Source of the DNA: Acidobacteriota bacterium
GTDB taxonomy: Bacteria > Acidobacteriota > Terriglobia > Terriglobales > Acidobacteriaceae
NCBI GenBank assembly: GCA_031296105.1
Contig: JARLGJ010000063.1
Location: 30,708 to 94,707, forward strand
DNA length: 64,000 nucleotides
Direction: 5' to 3'
In this document: in pieces, positions 1 through 9,698 of the stretch
Numbering within the stretch: the stretch's first letter is position 1
Layout: every line of letters starts with the position of its first letter
Translations under genes and position numbers: made by a program
The notes under the pieces: generated by a model
What the model was told of the DNA's origin: nothing
The model's input: the letters and a program-made list of their open reading frames with translations, nothing else
The model's database searches: none

Positions 1-829
1 CGAAGGGCAGGAGACCGTGCACGACCTGTCCGACGAAGTGATCAAGAACGCCAAAATGCTGGGGCTGGACGCGCTGATCGTGATCGGCGGCGACGGCACC
101 CAGAAGATTGGCTTGCAACTGGCGGCCAAGGGGCTGCCCGTGGTGGGCGTGCCCAAGACCATCGACAACGATCTGTCCGCCACGGACGTGACCTTCGGCT
201 TTGACACCGCGGTGCATGTGGCGATGGACGCCATCGACCGCATCCACACCACCGCCGAATCTCACCACCGGGTGATGGTGGTGGAGGTGATGGGCCGCGA
301 CGCGGGCTGGATTGCGCTGCACGCCGGATTGGCCGGCGGAGCGCACGTCATCCTGATCCCGGAGATTCCTTTCACCATCGAGAGCGTCTGCTCCTACATT
401 CAGCAGCGGCACATCTTCGGCAAGAAGTTCACCATCATCTCGCTGGCCGAGGGGGTAAAGGTGCCGGAGGACGTGCTGAAGGAATGCATCAGCCGCTATG
501 GCTCGGTGCCGAAGGGCATCAGCGTGGGCAACCTGATCGGTGAAGCGATCGCGCAGGGTTCCAACAAGGAGGTGCGCGTGACCGTGCTGGGACATGTGCA
601 GCGCGGCGGCTCGCCCTCACCGATGGATCGCGTGCTGAGCACACGCTTCGGCGTGGCGGCGGTGGACCTGATCGCCCAGCGCGGCTTTATGAAAATGGTG
701 GCCCTGCGCGGCGACCGCCTGGAGTTTGTGGACATCGCCGAAGCAATCGGCAAGATGAAGGGCGTCGATCCGCAGGGTGAGATGGTGAACGTCGCGCGCT
801 CGGTAGGCATCCACTTCGGCGACGAGTGA
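1..829 (+). CDS. pfkA: 6-phosphofructokinase, 5' end outside window
   Basis: Phosphorylates fructose-6-phosphate in glycolysis. The reading frame is open from the first bases of the window, so the true start lies upstream; about 275 residues are visible. Motifs in order are GGDGTQ (nucleotide site), PKTIDND (catalytic Asp), MGRDAGW and a C-terminal GHVQRGGSPSPMDR (sugar-phosphate site). The Gly in GGDGT is the ATP-type residue, while the Lys in PKTIDND is the residue usual in PPi-type and plant/trypanosome-type enzymes, so the phosphoryl donor is probably ATP but not certain. It is followed closely by an intrinsic terminator. Family certain, donor inferred. Confidence 0.93.
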   Translation, partial: EGQETVHDLSDEVIKNAKMLGLDALIVIGGDGTQKIGLQLAAKGLPVVGVPKTIDNDLSATDVTFGFDTAVHVAMDAIDRIHTTAESHHRVMVVEVMGRDAGWIALHAGLAGGAHVILIPEIPFTIESVCSYIQQRHIFGKKFTIISLAEGVKVPEDVLKECISRYGSVPKGISVGNLIGEAIAQGSNKEVRVTVLGHVQRGGSPSPMDRVLSTRFGVAAVDLIAQRGFMKMVALRGDRLEFVDIAEAIGKMKGVDPQGEMVNVARSVGIHFGDE

Positions 830-848
830 TTCCGAATTAGCAGTCTCC

Positions 849-877
849 GCCCCGGCCCGCGCGGCCGGGGCTTTGTT
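849..877 (+). terminator. intrinsic terminator after phosphofructokinase gene
   Basis: A perfect 9-bp GC stem (849-857 with 863-871) with a 5-nt loop is followed by TTTGTT, 20 nt after the phosphofructokinase stop codon. Confidence 0.85.
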
Positions 878-1015
878 CTGGCGAACCCATGCCGCACCGC
901 TACCGGAGCGTTCCTTCCCGGCACCTGGGTAATCTGTTTTGCCAATCTCTGAATCGCTCCCCAATGGTTTGCCGCGGCAACACTGGTTTATAGTGAAATT
1001 TCACGGGAAATTGCC

Positions 1016-2293
1016 TTGCCTTTGTCAGATTGCCATCGCCGTTCGCTGTTTTGCCACACGCTTCTAGCCGCCATGCTGCTGGCCCTGTTGTGCCTTGGCG
1101 CCTGCAAAAGGAACAGCGCGTCAGGCACCGGAGAGACCATGTACGTGAGCGCGCCGCAGGCCAACCTGCGCGACCACGTGAGCACGGTCTTCAACCGCGT
1201 GGGAACCATCAAGAACGGCGACAAGGTGGAAGTTCTGGAGCACCAGAAGCGCTTTGTGCGTGTGCGCACGGAGAACAAGATCGAGGGATGGGTGGAGATC
1301 CGCGCCCTGGCTACCGAGGCCACCTTCGACCAGTTCCAGAAGATGGCGAAGGAGAATCGCGAGACGCCGGTACAAGGCAAGGGATCGACACGCACGGAAC
1401 TGAATATGCACGTCACTCCCGGGCGCGAGACTGAAACCCTGTACCAGTTGGCCGAGGGTACGAAGGTCGAAACCCTGAAGCGCTCGGCCACGCTGCGCGC
1501 CACCGCCGAAGAGATTGCCGCCGCGCACGCCGCTACCCTAGCCAAGATCACCGGTGAACCGTCCAAGAACGCGCCCAAGAAGGGGAAGAAGCCGGTACAG
1601 CAGACAGCGGCACCGGCAAGACCGGTTCCGCCGTCCCAGCCCACGCCTCCCGCCACGGCGAAGAGGGACACGGACAGCAACGACAGCGCGGCTCCCACCG
1701 AGGAAGAAAAACCGAAGCCCATGGATGACTGGTGGCTGGTGCGCGATCCGCAGGGACATACCGGATGGGTGCTGGCGCGCATGGTCGATCTGGACATTCC
1801 CTTGGACGTGATTCAGTACGCAGAAGGGCAGCGCATCCAGGCGGCCTTTGTGTTGAACACGGTGCAGGACGAAGAAAAGGGTGCGATTGCGCAGTACCTG
1901 GTGCTGCTGAACGACAACAAGGACGGGCTGCCCTACGACTTTAACCAGGTGAGGGTCTTTACCTGGAACCTGAAGAAACACCGCTACGAGACCGCCTACC
2001 GCGACCGTGGCATTCTCGGCTACTTTCCGGCCCGGGTGAGCAACGAGAACTTTGGCAAGGACGGCGTGCAGCCGGTGTTTGTGGTGCGCAAACAGAATCA
2101 GAACGGCACGGTCACCGAGCGCAAGTTCCGCCTCTTCGGCAACGTGGTGCGCCAGGTGCTGGCGCCGGGCGAGCAGCCGGACAAGCCCGCCAAATTGCCC
2201 GATGCGGATAAGAAAACGCAGGCGGCGAAGGGCGCTAAGGCTCCGGCAAAAGGCGCCAAGGCAACAGCGCAAGTCCATCATAAGAAACGATAA
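1016..2293 (+). CDS. SH3-domain lipoprotein
   Basis: Predicted 425-residue lipoprotein of unknown specific role. The N-terminus has a basic region, a hydrophobic stretch and a lipobox-like LCLGAC, so it should be lipidated and face the periplasm. Residues about 40-98 form a bacterial SH3-like domain (NLRDHV..., GWVEIRAL). A second, split SH3-like unit starts near TRTELNMHVTPG and ends with WWLVRDPQGHTGWVLARMVDL, with a Pro/Ala/Lys-rich low-complexity insert between. The C-terminal tail is Lys/Ala-rich. The TTG start at 1016 is preferred because it supplies the basic n-region; the ATG at 1073 would leave only MLLALLCLGAC. SH3 domains of this kind often bind cell wall; no substrate can be assigned. 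Confidence 0.75.
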   Translation: MPLSDCHRRSLFCHTLLAAMLLALLCLGACKRNSASGTGETMYVSAPQANLRDHVSTVFNRVGTIKNGDKVEVLEHQKRFVRVRTENKIEGWVEIRALATEATFDQFQKMAKENRETPVQGKGSTRTELNMHVTPGRETETLYQLAEGTKVETLKRSATLRATAEEIAAAHAATLAKITGEPSKNAPKKGKKPVQQTAAPARPVPPSQPTPPATAKRDTDSNDSAAPTEEEKPKPMDDWWLVRDPQGHTGWVLARMVDLDIPLDVIQYAEGQRIQAAFVLNTVQDEEKGAIAQYLVLLNDNKDGLPYDFNQVRVFTWNLKKHRYETAYRDRGILGYFPARVSNENFGKDGVQPVFVVRKQNQNGTVTERKFRLFGNVVRQVLAPGEQPDKPAKLPDADKKTQAAKGAKAPAKGAKATAQVHHKKR

Positions 2294-2390
2294 GCGGCCT
2301 TTCCAGCATTTCCTATCCGGCGAATTTTCAGCGCTGATCCATCCTCGCGGGCGCAGGGCGAATCCTACTGTCATAGGAAGGAGGCCCCGG

Positions 2391-2618
2391 ATGACGGAAA
2401 AGATCAAGAAATTGGATCTTCCTAGGGACCACAAGCAGTTCCTCTATTTTATCGACGGCGAAGGCAGCGTGTGCAGCAAGCCGAAGAAAGGCGAGGGCGA
2501 AACCCGGGTGCTGGTACAGCACGCGGTGACGCGCGAGCAAGGCTACCTGTACTTTCTCGACAAAGAGGGAGACATCTCGCGCTCGCCGCGCGGGCAAAAG
2601 CCGCGCAAGGCCGCGTAG
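2391..2618 (+). CDS. small conserved-looking protein of unknown function
   Basis: A 75-residue basic protein that I do not recognise. The ATG is preceded by a strong ribosome binding site (AGGAAGGAGG) at ideal distance, which is the main reason to believe the gene. The sequence alternates charged and aromatic residues (FLYFIDGEG near 18-26, GYLYFLDKEGD near 52-62), suggesting two related beta-hairpin-like segments with a repeated YFxDxEG motif. There is no signal peptide or membrane segment. It lies 97 nt after the SH3 lipoprotein gene and abuts the convergent aminotransferase gene with no spacer. Confidence 0.7.
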   Translation: MTEKIKKLDLPRDHKQFLYFIDGEGSVCSKPKKGEGETRVLVQHAVTREQGYLYFLDKEGDISRSPRGQKPRKAA

Positions 2619-3803
2619 CTATTTCGAGTAGAACTCCGCGATGGCCTCGACCACGCGCTGCTGCTCTTCCCCGGTAAGTTCGGGGAAGATGGGCAGGGCC
2701 AGCACTTCGCGGCAGGCACGCTCGGCTTCGGGGAAATCTCCGGCCTTGTAGCCGAGATAGGCGAAGCACTCCTGCAGGTGCAGCGGCACGGGGTAGTAGA
2801 TCTCCGAGCCGATTTTGCGCGCCGCCAGGAACTCGCGCAGTTCGTCGCGGCGATGGACGCGGATGACGTACTGATGGAAGATGTGCTCTGCCTGCGGCAA
2901 GGTGGCGGGCAGGGCCACGGGATGCGTGGCATCCACCGTGACAGAAGCTCCGCGAGCCGCGCAGAGGCCGCTCTTGGCCAGAAGCGCGTCGTACTGCGTG
3001 GCGATCTGGCGTCGGCGCGCGTTCCACTCTCCGATGCGGCGCAGTTTAATGCGCAGCACCGCGCCCTGAATACCGTCCATGCGCGCGTTCCAGCCGATTT
3101 CCTCGTGATAATAGCGGCGCGCCGATCCGTGATTGCGCAGGCGGCGCATGTGCTCGCCCACCTCGGCGTCGGTGGTGGTGGCGGCACCGGCGTCGCCGAA
3201 GGCCGACAGGTTCTTGGTGGGATAGAAGCTGAAAGCGGCGCTGCGCCCCAGTGCCCCGGCGTGGCGACCGTTCCAGGTGGCGCCAAAGGCTTGCGCCGCA
3301 TCCTCAACGATATCCAGTTTGTGGGCCGTAGCCACCTTGCCGAGGGCGTCCATGTCCACGCACTGGCCGTAGAGGTGCACCGGCATAACGCCCTTCAACT
3401 GCGCCGGGCGCTGGCGTTCGATGGCCTTCTCGACCGCCTGGGCCGAGAGGTTGAACGTAGCCGGGTCGATGTCGGCAAAGTAAGGCCGCGCACCGCAGCG
3501 CGTAATGGACGAGGCCGAGGCAAAGAAGGTGAATGGCGTAGTCAGAAAGCTGTCATTGGCTTTTACGCCGATGCCTGCCAGCGCTAGCCACAAGGCGTCC
3601 GTGCCGGAAGAGCATCCCACGGTAGCCGTTGCGCCCAAGGCGGAGCAGATTTCTCGCTCCAGCGAGGCGACCTCTTCGCCCAGCACCAGGGCTTGCGATT
3701 CGCAAACCTGGTCGATGGCCGCGCGCACTTCCTCGCGGATGGTGGCGTACTGGCGCTTGAGATCGAGCATGGGGACGGCGGGAGAGGATGCGTTGGTTGT
3801 CAT
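2619..3803 (-). CDS. DegT/DnrJ/EryC1/StrS family PLP aminotransferase
   Basis: A 394-residue fold-type I PLP enzyme of the family that aminates keto-sugars on nucleotide carriers, commonly for O-antigen, glycan or antibiotic sugars. The catalytic Lys is K197 in FYPTKNLSAFGDAGA, and the cofactor-contacting Asp is D168 in IVEDAAQ. The start at 3803 (MTTNASS) is chosen because the sequence matches family N-termini just after it (PMLDLKRQY). A GTG at 3851 would add 16 residues that look like leader. No sugar-pathway neighbours are present, so the substrate is unknown. It is divergent from hypF, sharing a 174-nt spacer. Confidence 0.9.
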   Translation of the reverse strand: MTTNASSPAVPMLDLKRQYATIREEVRAAIDQVCESQALVLGEEVASLEREICSALGATATVGCSSGTDALWLALAGIGVKANDSFLTTPFTFFASASSITRCGARPYFADIDPATFNLSAQAVEKAIERQRPAQLKGVMPVHLYGQCVDMDALGKVATAHKLDIVEDAAQAFGATWNGRHAGALGRSAAFSFYPTKNLSAFGDAGAATTTDAEVGEHMRRLRNHGSARRYYHEEIGWNARMDGIQGAVLRIKLRRIGEWNARRRQIATQYDALLAKSGLCAARGASVTVDATHPVALPATLPQAEHIFHQYVIRVHRRDELREFLAARKIGSEIYYPVPLHLQECFAYLGYKAGDFPEAERACREVLALPIFPELTGEEQQRVVEAIAEFYSK

Positions 3804-3814
3804 GAGAAAAGTCC

Positions 3815-3833
3815 GCCCGGATACCTCCCGGGC
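3815..3833 (-). other. hairpin displaying a Shine-Dalgarno-like loop
   Basis: In the leader of the aminotransferase gene, a 6-bp stem (GCCCGG/CCGGGC) holds a 7-nt loop GAGGTAT on the minus strand. The GAGG lies about 20 nt from the ATG, too far unless the stem shortens the distance. Seen in sequence; function inferred. Confidence 0.3.
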
Positions 3834-3977
3834 ATAGCCTGATTTTATCACCCGGAGCGCAGGCGGGCAGGCGTGGGCGGGGGTGCGGTATCATCAGCAT
3901 AGCCTGCGGCGCAGCTCCGCCGGGAGCGTAAAATCTCCCGCGCCGGGCTGGCATGCGGATGGGGTGAGCGAGGCGTT

Positions 3978-6308
3978 TTGGCAACCACAGACCAGCGCGT
4001 AACGCATGGCCTTCGAAACCTGGCGCGGATGAAGATGACCATCCGCGGCGCGGTACAGGGCGTGGGATTCCGTCCGTTCATTTATCGCCTGGCCACCACC
4101 CTTGAACTGCGCGGCTGGGTGAACAACACGGCGCGCGGCGTGTTTGTGGAAGTGGAAGGCGAGCGCGAACGGCTGGACGAGTTTCTGCTGCGCGTGGAGC
4201 GGGAAAAGCCCGCCATAGCCTTCATCCAAAGTTTAGAGAGCAGCCTGGCCGACCCGGTGGGCTATGCGAACTTTACCATCCAGCACAGCGACGAGCAGCC
4301 CGGAGCGAAGACTGCTCTGGTGATGCCCGACGTGGCCACCTGTCCCGAATGCCTTGCGGAAATCCGCGCCCCGCGCAATCGCCGCTATCGCTACCCCTTT
4401 ACCAACTGCACCAACTGCGGTCCGCGCTACTCGATCATTGAAGCCCTTCCCTACGACCGTCCGCGCACCACGATGAAGAAGTTCGCAATGTGCCCTGCGT
4501 GCGAGCACGAGTACCGCGATCCGGCGAACCGGCGCTTTCACGCCCAGCCAAATGCCTGCCCCGAGTGCGGCCCGCAACTGCAACTATGGGACATGACGGG
4601 CGTGGTACTGGGGGCGCGCGACGCGGCGCTAGTGGCGGCGGCCGAAGCAATACGGGCTGGCAAAATCGTTGGCGTCAAGGGACTCGGCGGCTTCCATTTG
4701 ATGGTGGACGCGCGCAACGAGGATGCCGTGTGTGAACTGCGCCGCCGCAAGCATCGCGAGGAAAAGCCGTTTGCGCTGATGGCACCGTCGGTGGAAGCGG
4801 TGAAGGCGCTATGCGAAGTATCTCCGCTGGAGGAGCGGCTGCTGCGCTCGCCGGAGTCGCCGATTGTGCTGCTGGGCCGCCGAGGCGGCGCGAGTGATTT
4901 GGCGGCATCGCTGGCGCCGGGCAATCCGATGCTGGGGATGATGGTGCCCTACACGCCGCTGCATCATCTGTTGCTGGACGAACTGAATTTCCCTGTGGTG
5001 GCCACCAGCGGCAACCTGAGCGATGAGCCGATCTGCATTGACGAACACGAGGCCTTGGAGCGGTTGCAAGGCATCGCCGACCTGCTGCTGGTGCACGACC
5101 GCCCCATTCTGCGCCATGTGGACGACTCGATTGTGCGCGTGATGGCCCAGCGCGAGATGGTGATGCGCCGTGCGCGCGGCTTTGCTCCGTTGCCGGTGAT
5201 GGTGCAGGACGAGTTGCCCAGCGTGCTGGGCGTGGGCGCGCACCAGAAGAACACGGTGGCGCTGGCCGTGGGACGGCAGGTCTTTGTGAGCCAGCACATA
5301 GGGGACCTGGAAACCGAGCAGGCCAGCGCGGCCTTCGAGCGGGTGATTGCGAGCCTGGAAGATCTTTACGAAGCGGAGCCCGTGGCGATTGCCTGCGACC
5401 TGCATCCCAACTACGTTTCTTCTGAATATGCGCGGCGGGCGACGAAGCATCCCATTGAGGTGCAGCATCATTACGCGCACGTGCTGAGCTGCATGGCGGA
5501 AAACGCATTGCAGCCGCCGGTGCTGGGCGTGGCCTGGGACGGGAGCGGCTACGGACCGGATGGCATGGTGTGGGGCGGCGAATTTCTAAAGATCGACAAA
5601 TATGGATATATAAGGGCGGCGCGGCTGCGTCCTTTGCACCTGCCCGGCAGTGAGCGAGCGGTGCGCGAGCCGCGGCGCTGCGGGTTGAGCCTGCTGTGGG
5701 AGACCCTGGGCGAAGCGGCTCTGGCGCAAAGCGAGTTACCTCCCATTGCGGCCTTCGACGAAAACGAACGGAAGCTTGTGGCGCAGATGCTGCGCCAGAA
5801 TCTGAACAGCCCGTGGACCTCGAGCATGGGGCGGCTCTTTGACGGCGTGGCTTCGTTGATTGGGCTGCGGCAAAAGGTTCGCCACGAGGGCCAGGCAGCG
5901 ATGGAACTGGAATGGCTGGCTGCGCGCAGCACGGATGCCGGCGCGTACGAGTTTGCCCTGCGCGCGGGCCAGGACGGCCAGCCCACGGAACTCGACTGGC
6001 GGCTGATGGTGGAAGAAATCCTGCGCGACCTACAGCGCGGCGAGGCGCGGGAGACGATGGCGCGGCGCTTCCACAACACGCTGGCGGAGATGATCTTGCG
6101 CGTGGCGCAGACGCAGGCGGGCATTCCCGTGGCGCTGACGGGAGGTTGCTTCCAGAACCGTCTACTGACGGAGCTGGCGGTTGCGCGTCTGCAATCCGGG
6201 GGAATCAGGGTATATTGGCACCAGAGGGTGCCGCCGAACGACGGCGGCATTGCCCTGGGACAGGTTGTGGCCGCGGCGCGCGCGTTGCGGCAAAAGGAAA
6301 CGAGGTAG
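3978..6308 (+). CDS. hypF: carbamoyltransferase HypF
   Basis: Activates carbamoyl phosphate and transfers the carbamoyl group to the C-terminal Cys of HypE, the first step in making the CN ligands of the [NiFe]-hydrogenase active site. 776 residues, normal for the family. Domains in order: acylphosphatase (GAVQGVGFRPF, residues 24-34), two Zn-finger-like units (CPEC...CTNC and CPAC...CPEC, about 120-200), a YrdC-like nucleotide-binding domain, and a Kae1-like domain with HHYAHVLSCMAE and the late GGCFQNRLLTE. The start is a TTG; the ATG at 4029 is a plausible alternative. First gene of a tight hyp cluster, with hypC 5 nt downstream. Confidence 0.96.
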   Translation: MATTDQRVTHGLRNLARMKMTIRGAVQGVGFRPFIYRLATTLELRGWVNNTARGVFVEVEGERERLDEFLLRVEREKPAIAFIQSLESSLADPVGYANFTIQHSDEQPGAKTALVMPDVATCPECLAEIRAPRNRRYRYPFTNCTNCGPRYSIIEALPYDRPRTTMKKFAMCPACEHEYRDPANRRFHAQPNACPECGPQLQLWDMTGVVLGARDAALVAAAEAIRAGKIVGVKGLGGFHLMVDARNEDAVCELRRRKHREEKPFALMAPSVEAVKALCEVSPLEERLLRSPESPIVLLGRRGGASDLAASLAPGNPMLGMMVPYTPLHHLLLDELNFPVVATSGNLSDEPICIDEHEALERLQGIADLLLVHDRPILRHVDDSIVRVMAQREMVMRRARGFAPLPVMVQDELPSVLGVGAHQKNTVALAVGRQVFVSQHIGDLETEQASAAFERVIASLEDLYEAEPVAIACDLHPNYVSSEYARRATKHPIEVQHHYAHVLSCMAENALQPPVLGVAWDGSGYGPDGMVWGGEFLKIDKYGYIRAARLRPLHLPGSERAVREPRRCGLSLLWETLGEAALAQSELPPIAAFDENERKLVAQMLRQNLNSPWTSSMGRLFDGVASLIGLRQKVRHEGQAAMELEWLAARSTDAGAYEFALRAGQDGQPTELDWRLMVEEILRDLQRGEARETMARRFHNTLAEMILRVAQTQAGIPVALTGGCFQNRLLTELAVARLQSGGIRVYWHQRVPPNDGGIALGQVVAAARALRQKETR

Positions 6309-6313
6309 CAACT

Positions 6314-6579
6314 ATGTGTCTGGCGGTTCCGGGCAAGATTCATACAATTGAAGGCGAAGATCTGTTGCGCGCCGCCAAGGTGGATTTCGGCGGCATTCTG
6401 AAGGACGTGAATCTGGCGTACGTCCCCGAGGCGAAGGTGGGCGATTACGTGATGGTGCACGTCGGCTTCGCCATCAGCATTGTGGACGAAGAAGAAGCCG
6501 GCAAGGTCTTCGGCTATTTGCAGGAGATGGGCGAGCTCGGCGAACTTGGCGAGCTGACGCCGAATCCGGGAGTGAAGCA

Positions 6580-6583
<4 letters not shown>
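6314..6583 (+). CDS. hypC: hydrogenase maturation chaperone HypC
   Basis: Small chaperone (89 residues) that works with HypD in assembling the Fe(CN)2CO group and delivers it to the hydrogenase large subunit. The defining N-terminal MCLAVPGK is present, with the essential Cys2. The OB-like core contains VDFGGI and [12 protein letters not shown]. The C-terminus has a short Gly-Glu-Leu repeat ([12 protein letters not shown]), longer than in many homologues. It starts 5 nt after hypF and its stop overlaps the hypD start by 4 nt. Confidence 0.95.
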
Positions 6584-7689
<1,106 letters not shown>

Positions 7690-7695
7690 CTAGGG

Positions 7696-8751
7696 ATGAG
7701 TTCGATTAAGGATTTTACGCTGGCCTGCCCCGTGCCGATCAGCGATTACCCCACGGTGACGCTGGCGCATGGCGGCGGCGGCAAATTGATGCACCAGTTG
7801 ATTGAGCGGATGATTCTGCCGGCCTTCCAAAGCCCTCTGCTGGAGGCGCGGCATGATGGTGCGGTCTTCGACCTGGGCGGCGCGCGGCTGGCCTTTACCA
7901 CCGACTCCTACGTGGTGAACCCCTTGTTCTTCCCCGGCGGAGACATTGGCTCGCTGGCCATCAATGGCACGGTCAACGATCTTTCCATGTGCGGCGCCAA
8001 ACCCATGTACCTGAGCTGCGGCCTGATTCTGGAAGAAGGCCTGCCGATGGAAACCCTTTGGGCCGTGGTGCAGAGCCTGAAGCAAGCGGCGGAAGCCGCG
8101 GGCGTGCAACTGGTGACGGGCGACACAAAGGTCGTGGATCGCGGCAAGGGCGACGAAGTGTTCATCAACACTGCCGGGGTTGGCCTCATCGAGCATGGAC
8201 TGACCATCGCGCCCTCCAGCGTGAAGCCCGGCGACGTGGTGCTGGTCTCCGGCGACGTGGGCCGCCACGGCATTGCCATCATGGCCACGCGCCAGGGCTT
8301 GGAGTTCGAGTCGAAGATCGAAAGCGATTGCGCGCCGCTGAACCACGCGGTGCAGGCGCTGCTGGCGGCCAAGCTGGACGTGCACTGCCTGCGCGACCTG
8401 ACGCGCGGCGGACTGGGCACGACGCTGATCGAGATTGCCGAGGCCACCAACCAGCAGATCCTCATCGAGGAGACGAAGATTCCGGTGCGCGACGATGTTT
8501 CCGGCGCCTGCGAGGTGTTGGGCTTCGATCCGCTATACCTGGCCAACGAGGGCCGCATGATCATCTTCGTCCCCGAAGCCGAGGCCGGTAAGACACTGGA
8601 GGTGCTCCAGCACAGCCCTTACACCGAAGGCGCGGCCGTCATCGGACGCGTGACCGGCGACAAGGGCGGCGTGGTGAAGATGAAGAGCCGCATCGGCACC
8701 ACGCGGATCATCGACATGCTGAGCGGCGAACAGTTACCGAGAATCTGCTAG
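7696..8751 (+). CDS. hypE: hydrogenase maturation protein HypE
   Basis: Dehydrates the carbamoyl group received from HypF to thiocyanate, using ATP, and passes cyanide to iron. 351 residues. The PurM-like N-terminal half has [13 protein letters not shown] and [10 protein letters not shown]; the C-terminal half has the ATP-binding [17 protein letters not shown]. The protein ends in PRIC, so the terminal Cys (C351) that carries the carbamoyl group is intact. The ATG follows the hypD stop by 6 nt with AGGG upstream. Last gene of the hyp block. Confidence 0.97.
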   Translation: MSSIKDFTLACPVPISDYPTVTLAHGGGGKLMHQLIERMILPAFQSPLLEARHDGAVFDLGGARLAFTTDSYVVNPLFFPGGDIGSLAINGTVNDLSMCGAKPMYLSCGLILEEGLPMETLWAVVQSLKQAAEAAGVQLVTGDTKVVDRGKGDEVFINTAGVGLIEHGLTIAPSSVKPGDVVLVSGDVGRHGIAIMATRQGLEFESKIESDCAPLNHAVQALLAAKLDVHCLRDLTRGGLGTTLIEIAEATNQQILIEETKIPVRDDVSGACEVLGFDPLYLANEGRMIIFVPEAEAGKTLEVLQHSPYTEGAAVIGRVTGDKGGVVKMKSRIGTTRIIDMLSGEQLPRIC

Positions 8752-9158
8752 GAACAGCCCTGCCCCCGGAGTTGAAATCGCACCAATTCCGGGGCACTTC
8801 TTCCCGCCCGCGCCGCCCCTCGTTCAGGATGTCTGAATTCCGTCCGCAAAGTTCGCCAATCCCTATTGAATGAGTGCATTACAGCACATCGAGGAGTGAG
8901 CCGTATCACATTCCGGTGCTTAGGCTGGGAGTAGATTCGATGCTGGGATGGAGTTGCTCCATTGCCAAACGTGGGCGCGAAGCCGCGCAAATTTTATGAA
9001 CGCAGCCTGGCAGACTCCGGCATTGCACAGGAACCTCCGGACCTGCCATTTTTATTTCGAGCTAAGACCTTCGCACTCCCCAGCCTGTTTTCCGATGATT
9101 TGAACCTGCAATTTTGCGGGTGGGGAAGTTCCTACGACGAAGGAACGAGGAGCACGGG
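8752..9158. other. hypE-hoxE intergenic region
   Basis: 407 nt without a supported gene. An imperfect hairpin at 8761-8796 (9-bp stem with one bulged C) with a weak pyrimidine tail may end the hyp transcript. The rest presumably holds the hox promoter; I could not identify clear -35/-10 elements. A good ribosome binding site (GAGGAG, about 9146-9151) precedes hoxE. A 67-codon open frame across the region shows no coding features. Confidence 0.5.
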
Positions 9159-9698
9159 ATGCTAACCAATGCAAAGGTGGTTTCTCCCCCATCGGACGAC
9201 AAGCGATGGAAGATCATTGACGGCACGATGCGGCGGCACGGCCATCAGCCGCACTCGTTGATCGAAGTCCTGCACACGATGCAGGAGACCTTCGGCTTTT
9301 TGACCGACGACGGGCTGCGTTACGTAGCCACTTCGTTGCGCGTACCGTACAGCAAGGTTTACGGCGTCGCCACGTTCTACCACTTCTTCACCATGAAACC
9401 GCCTGGAAAGCACACCTGCGTGGTGTGCACCGGCACGGCCTGCCACATCAAGGGCGCCAACACGCTGCTGGCGGCGGTGCAGGAAGAGTCCGGCCTGAAG
9501 GCAGGCGAAACGACACGGGACGGCAGCCTGTCTCTGTTGACGGCGCGCTGTGTCGGCTCCTGCGGCCTAGCTCCGGCCGCGGTCTTTGACGGCCAGGTGG
9601 CCGGCAAGATCACTACCGACTCCATCAAGCGCCGGGTGCGCGACTTCCTGGGCAATGAGACGGATGCCGAAATCCTCTCGGTGGGAGAACATCAATGA
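9159..9698 (+). CDS. hoxE: NAD-linked [NiFe]-hydrogenase diaphorase subunit HoxE (NuoE-like)
   Basis: A 179-residue thioredoxin-fold [2Fe-2S] subunit homologous to NuoE of complex I; it takes part in electron transfer between the HoxFU diaphorase and its redox partners. Cluster ligands are in [11 protein letters not shown] and [23 protein letters not shown] is the usual NuoE signature. The start at 9159 (MLTNAK) is chosen for its ribosome binding site GAGGAG 7-8 nt upstream; a longer start at 9114 adds 15 residues without support. First gene of the hox operon; its stop overlaps hoxF by 4 nt (ATGA). Confidence 0.94.
   Translation: MLTNAKVVSPPSDDKRWKIIDGTMRRHGHQPHSLIEVLHTMQETFGFLTDDGLRYVATSLRVPYSKVYGVATFYHFFTMKPPGKHTCVVCTGTACHIKGANTLLAAVQEESGLKAGETTRDGSLSLLTARCVGSCGLAPAAVFDGQVAGKITTDSIKRRVRDFLGNETDAEILSVGEHQ

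Noticed and set aside
8930..9050. A sigma-54 promoter for hoxE (GG...GC elements around 8945 and 9009)
   Set aside because: The spacing between the GG and GC elements is 9 in one case and 14 in the other, not the required 10.
8962..9165. A 67-codon frame before hoxE
   Set aside because: No ribosome binding site, no domain, and it overlaps the hoxE start in another frame.
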